From contig JAHWYE010000101.1 of the NCBI GenBank assembly GCA_020028195.1, forward strand, positions 1 to 6,503: 6,503 bases of DNA, given 5' to 3'. This DNA comes from Nitrospirota bacterium (lineage in GTDB: Bacteria; Nitrospirota; Nitrospiria; Nitrospirales; Nitrospiraceae). Positions within the stretch are counted from its first letter, which is position 1. Each line of letters begins with the position of its first letter. The position numbers and the translations under genes are program-made. Under the pieces are notes generated by a model, which made no database searches, was not told the origin of the DNA, and saw nothing but the letters and a program-made list of their open reading frames with translations. Positions 5,847-6,503 of the stretch are shown piece after piece.

Positions 5847-6503
5847 ATGAGTCAAACCCCGATGATCATTCCCGGCTCTCCCAAGCCTACCATTCTCATT
5901 GTTGAAGACGAGGCCGGCCCTCGTGATGCGCTGAAGGTCATTCTCCGTCCGTTCTTCAATATCCACGTGGCCGAGAACGGCCACGCTGCGATGCGAGTGC
6001 TGAAGGAACAGGCCGTTGACTTGGTGACGCTGGATCAGAAGCTGCCCGACCGGCAGGGCCTTGATCTGTTGCAAGACATCAAACTCGAGCACGGGGATGT
6101 GGAAGTGATCATCATCACCGGATACGGAAGCCTCAAATCAGCCATGGAAGGGATTCGACATGGGGCGGCTGGCTACCTGCTTAAACCGTTCAACGTCACG
6201 GAGCTGATTACGCTGATCAATCAAACGTTGGAGAAAAAGCAGCGTCTTGACTACTTGCGGGGCTTCCTGACACACCCGGGAGAGCTTGTGGCAGCCGAGC
6301 GTGAGAGTGAGCAAGCCTGGAAACGACTCAGTGAGCAATACTCCTCGCTGATGAAGGCGAAACAGGAGTCCGACCATCGGTTCGGTGAATCCGCCGGCTT
6401 GATTCCTCTCCTCTCGGACATGTTAGAGGCGAAAGACCGGCAGCTCTTCAATCATTCCAGTCGCGTCAGTTTCTATTCAACTCTGCTGGCCAATCGCTTG
6501 AAC
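5847..6503 (+). CDS. Response regulator with C-terminal HD-GYP-type domain (predicted c-di-GMP phosphodiesterase), 3' partial
   Basis: Open from ATG 5847 to the last base, 219 codons with no stop, so the gene continues beyond the window. Residues about 14-130 form a receiver: acidic Glu20-Asp21-Glu22, phosphoacceptor Asp63 (TLDQKLPD), Thr91 and Lys113 (LLKPF). A charged helical, probably coiled-coil linker follows (about 145-182). From about 185 the sequence LIPLLSDMLEAKDRQL then NHSSRV matches the first helices of an HD-GYP domain (commonly LLEARDPYT..HS.RV), with His203 as the early conserved histidine. The HD dyad and GYP motif would come after the edge and cannot be checked. The family, exemplified by RpfG, is cytoplasmic and hydrolyses c-di-GMP when the domain is active. 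It has its own sigma-54 promoter and is 213 bases from the NtrC-type regulator, so it is probably a target of that regulator. The kinase that phosphorylates its receiver may be the one here or another. Confidence 0.88.
   Translation, partial: MSQTPMIIPGSPKPTILIVEDEAGPRDALKVILRPFFNIHVAENGHAAMRVLKEQAVDLVTLDQKLPDRQGLDLLQDIKLEHGDVEVIIITGYGSLKSAMEGIRHGAAGYLLKPFNVTELITLINQTLEKKQRLDYLRGFLTHPGELVAAERESEQAWKRLSEQYSSLMKAKQESDHRFGESAGLIPLLSDMLEAKDRQLFNHSSRVSFYSTLLANRLN

Noticed and set aside
1..6503. CRISPR arrays, tRNA or rRNA genes, insertion sequences and attachment sites.
   Set aside because: Looked for by eye; nearly all of the window is protein-coding, and no regular repeat array, transposase or RNA gene pattern was seen.

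Overview
The window carries four co-oriented (+ strand) genes with little intergenic space. It looks like a signalling locus from a Gram-negative, sigma-54-using bacterium. Gene style (7TM histidine kinase, NtrC-type regulator and HD-GYP regulator packed together, moderately GC-rich codons, a few non-consensus leaders) would suit Nitrospirota or a deltaproteobacterium-like lineage. No rRNA or marker gene is present to prove this, so taxonomy is a weak inference.

Layout. (1) 1-2011: a large multidomain protein whose reading frame is already open at the window edge. It has the tail of a PilZ-like (c-di-GMP receptor type) domain, then a LuxD-like acyl-transferase/thioesterase alpha/beta-hydrolase with a complete Ser-Asp-His triad, then a class I SAM-dependent methyltransferase. 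(2) 2075-4249: a membrane histidine kinase with an N-terminal 7TM-type sensor region plus two further membrane segments, a GAF domain, HisKA and HATPase. (3) 4221-5633: an NtrC-family response regulator (receiver, sigma-54 AAA+ ATPase, Fis-type HTH) overlapping the kinase by 29 bases. (4) 5634-5846: an intergenic region with a near-consensus -24/-12 sigma-54 promoter, spaced repeats upstream that could be activator sites, and a possible weak terminator. (5) 5847 to the right edge: a receiver protein entering an HD-GYP domain (c-di-GMP phosphodiesterase type), cut off by the window end. It has no stop inside the window.

How they may work together. The kinase and NtrC-type regulator are an evident two-component pair. 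The best sigma-54 promoter in the window sits directly downstream of that regulator and drives the HD-GYP regulator gene, so the simplest circuit is kinase -> sigma-54 activator -> HD-GYP protein. The first gene (PilZ-like) and the last (HD-GYP) both point to c-di-GMP. A thioesterase-like domain fused to a methyltransferase next to a multi-TM kinase and an HD-GYP regulator recalls fatty-acid-derived signalling systems (RpfF/RpfC/RpfG for DSF, PhcB/PhcS/PhcR for fatty acid methyl esters). That a new lipid signal is made and sensed here is a hypothesis, not something the sequence proves.
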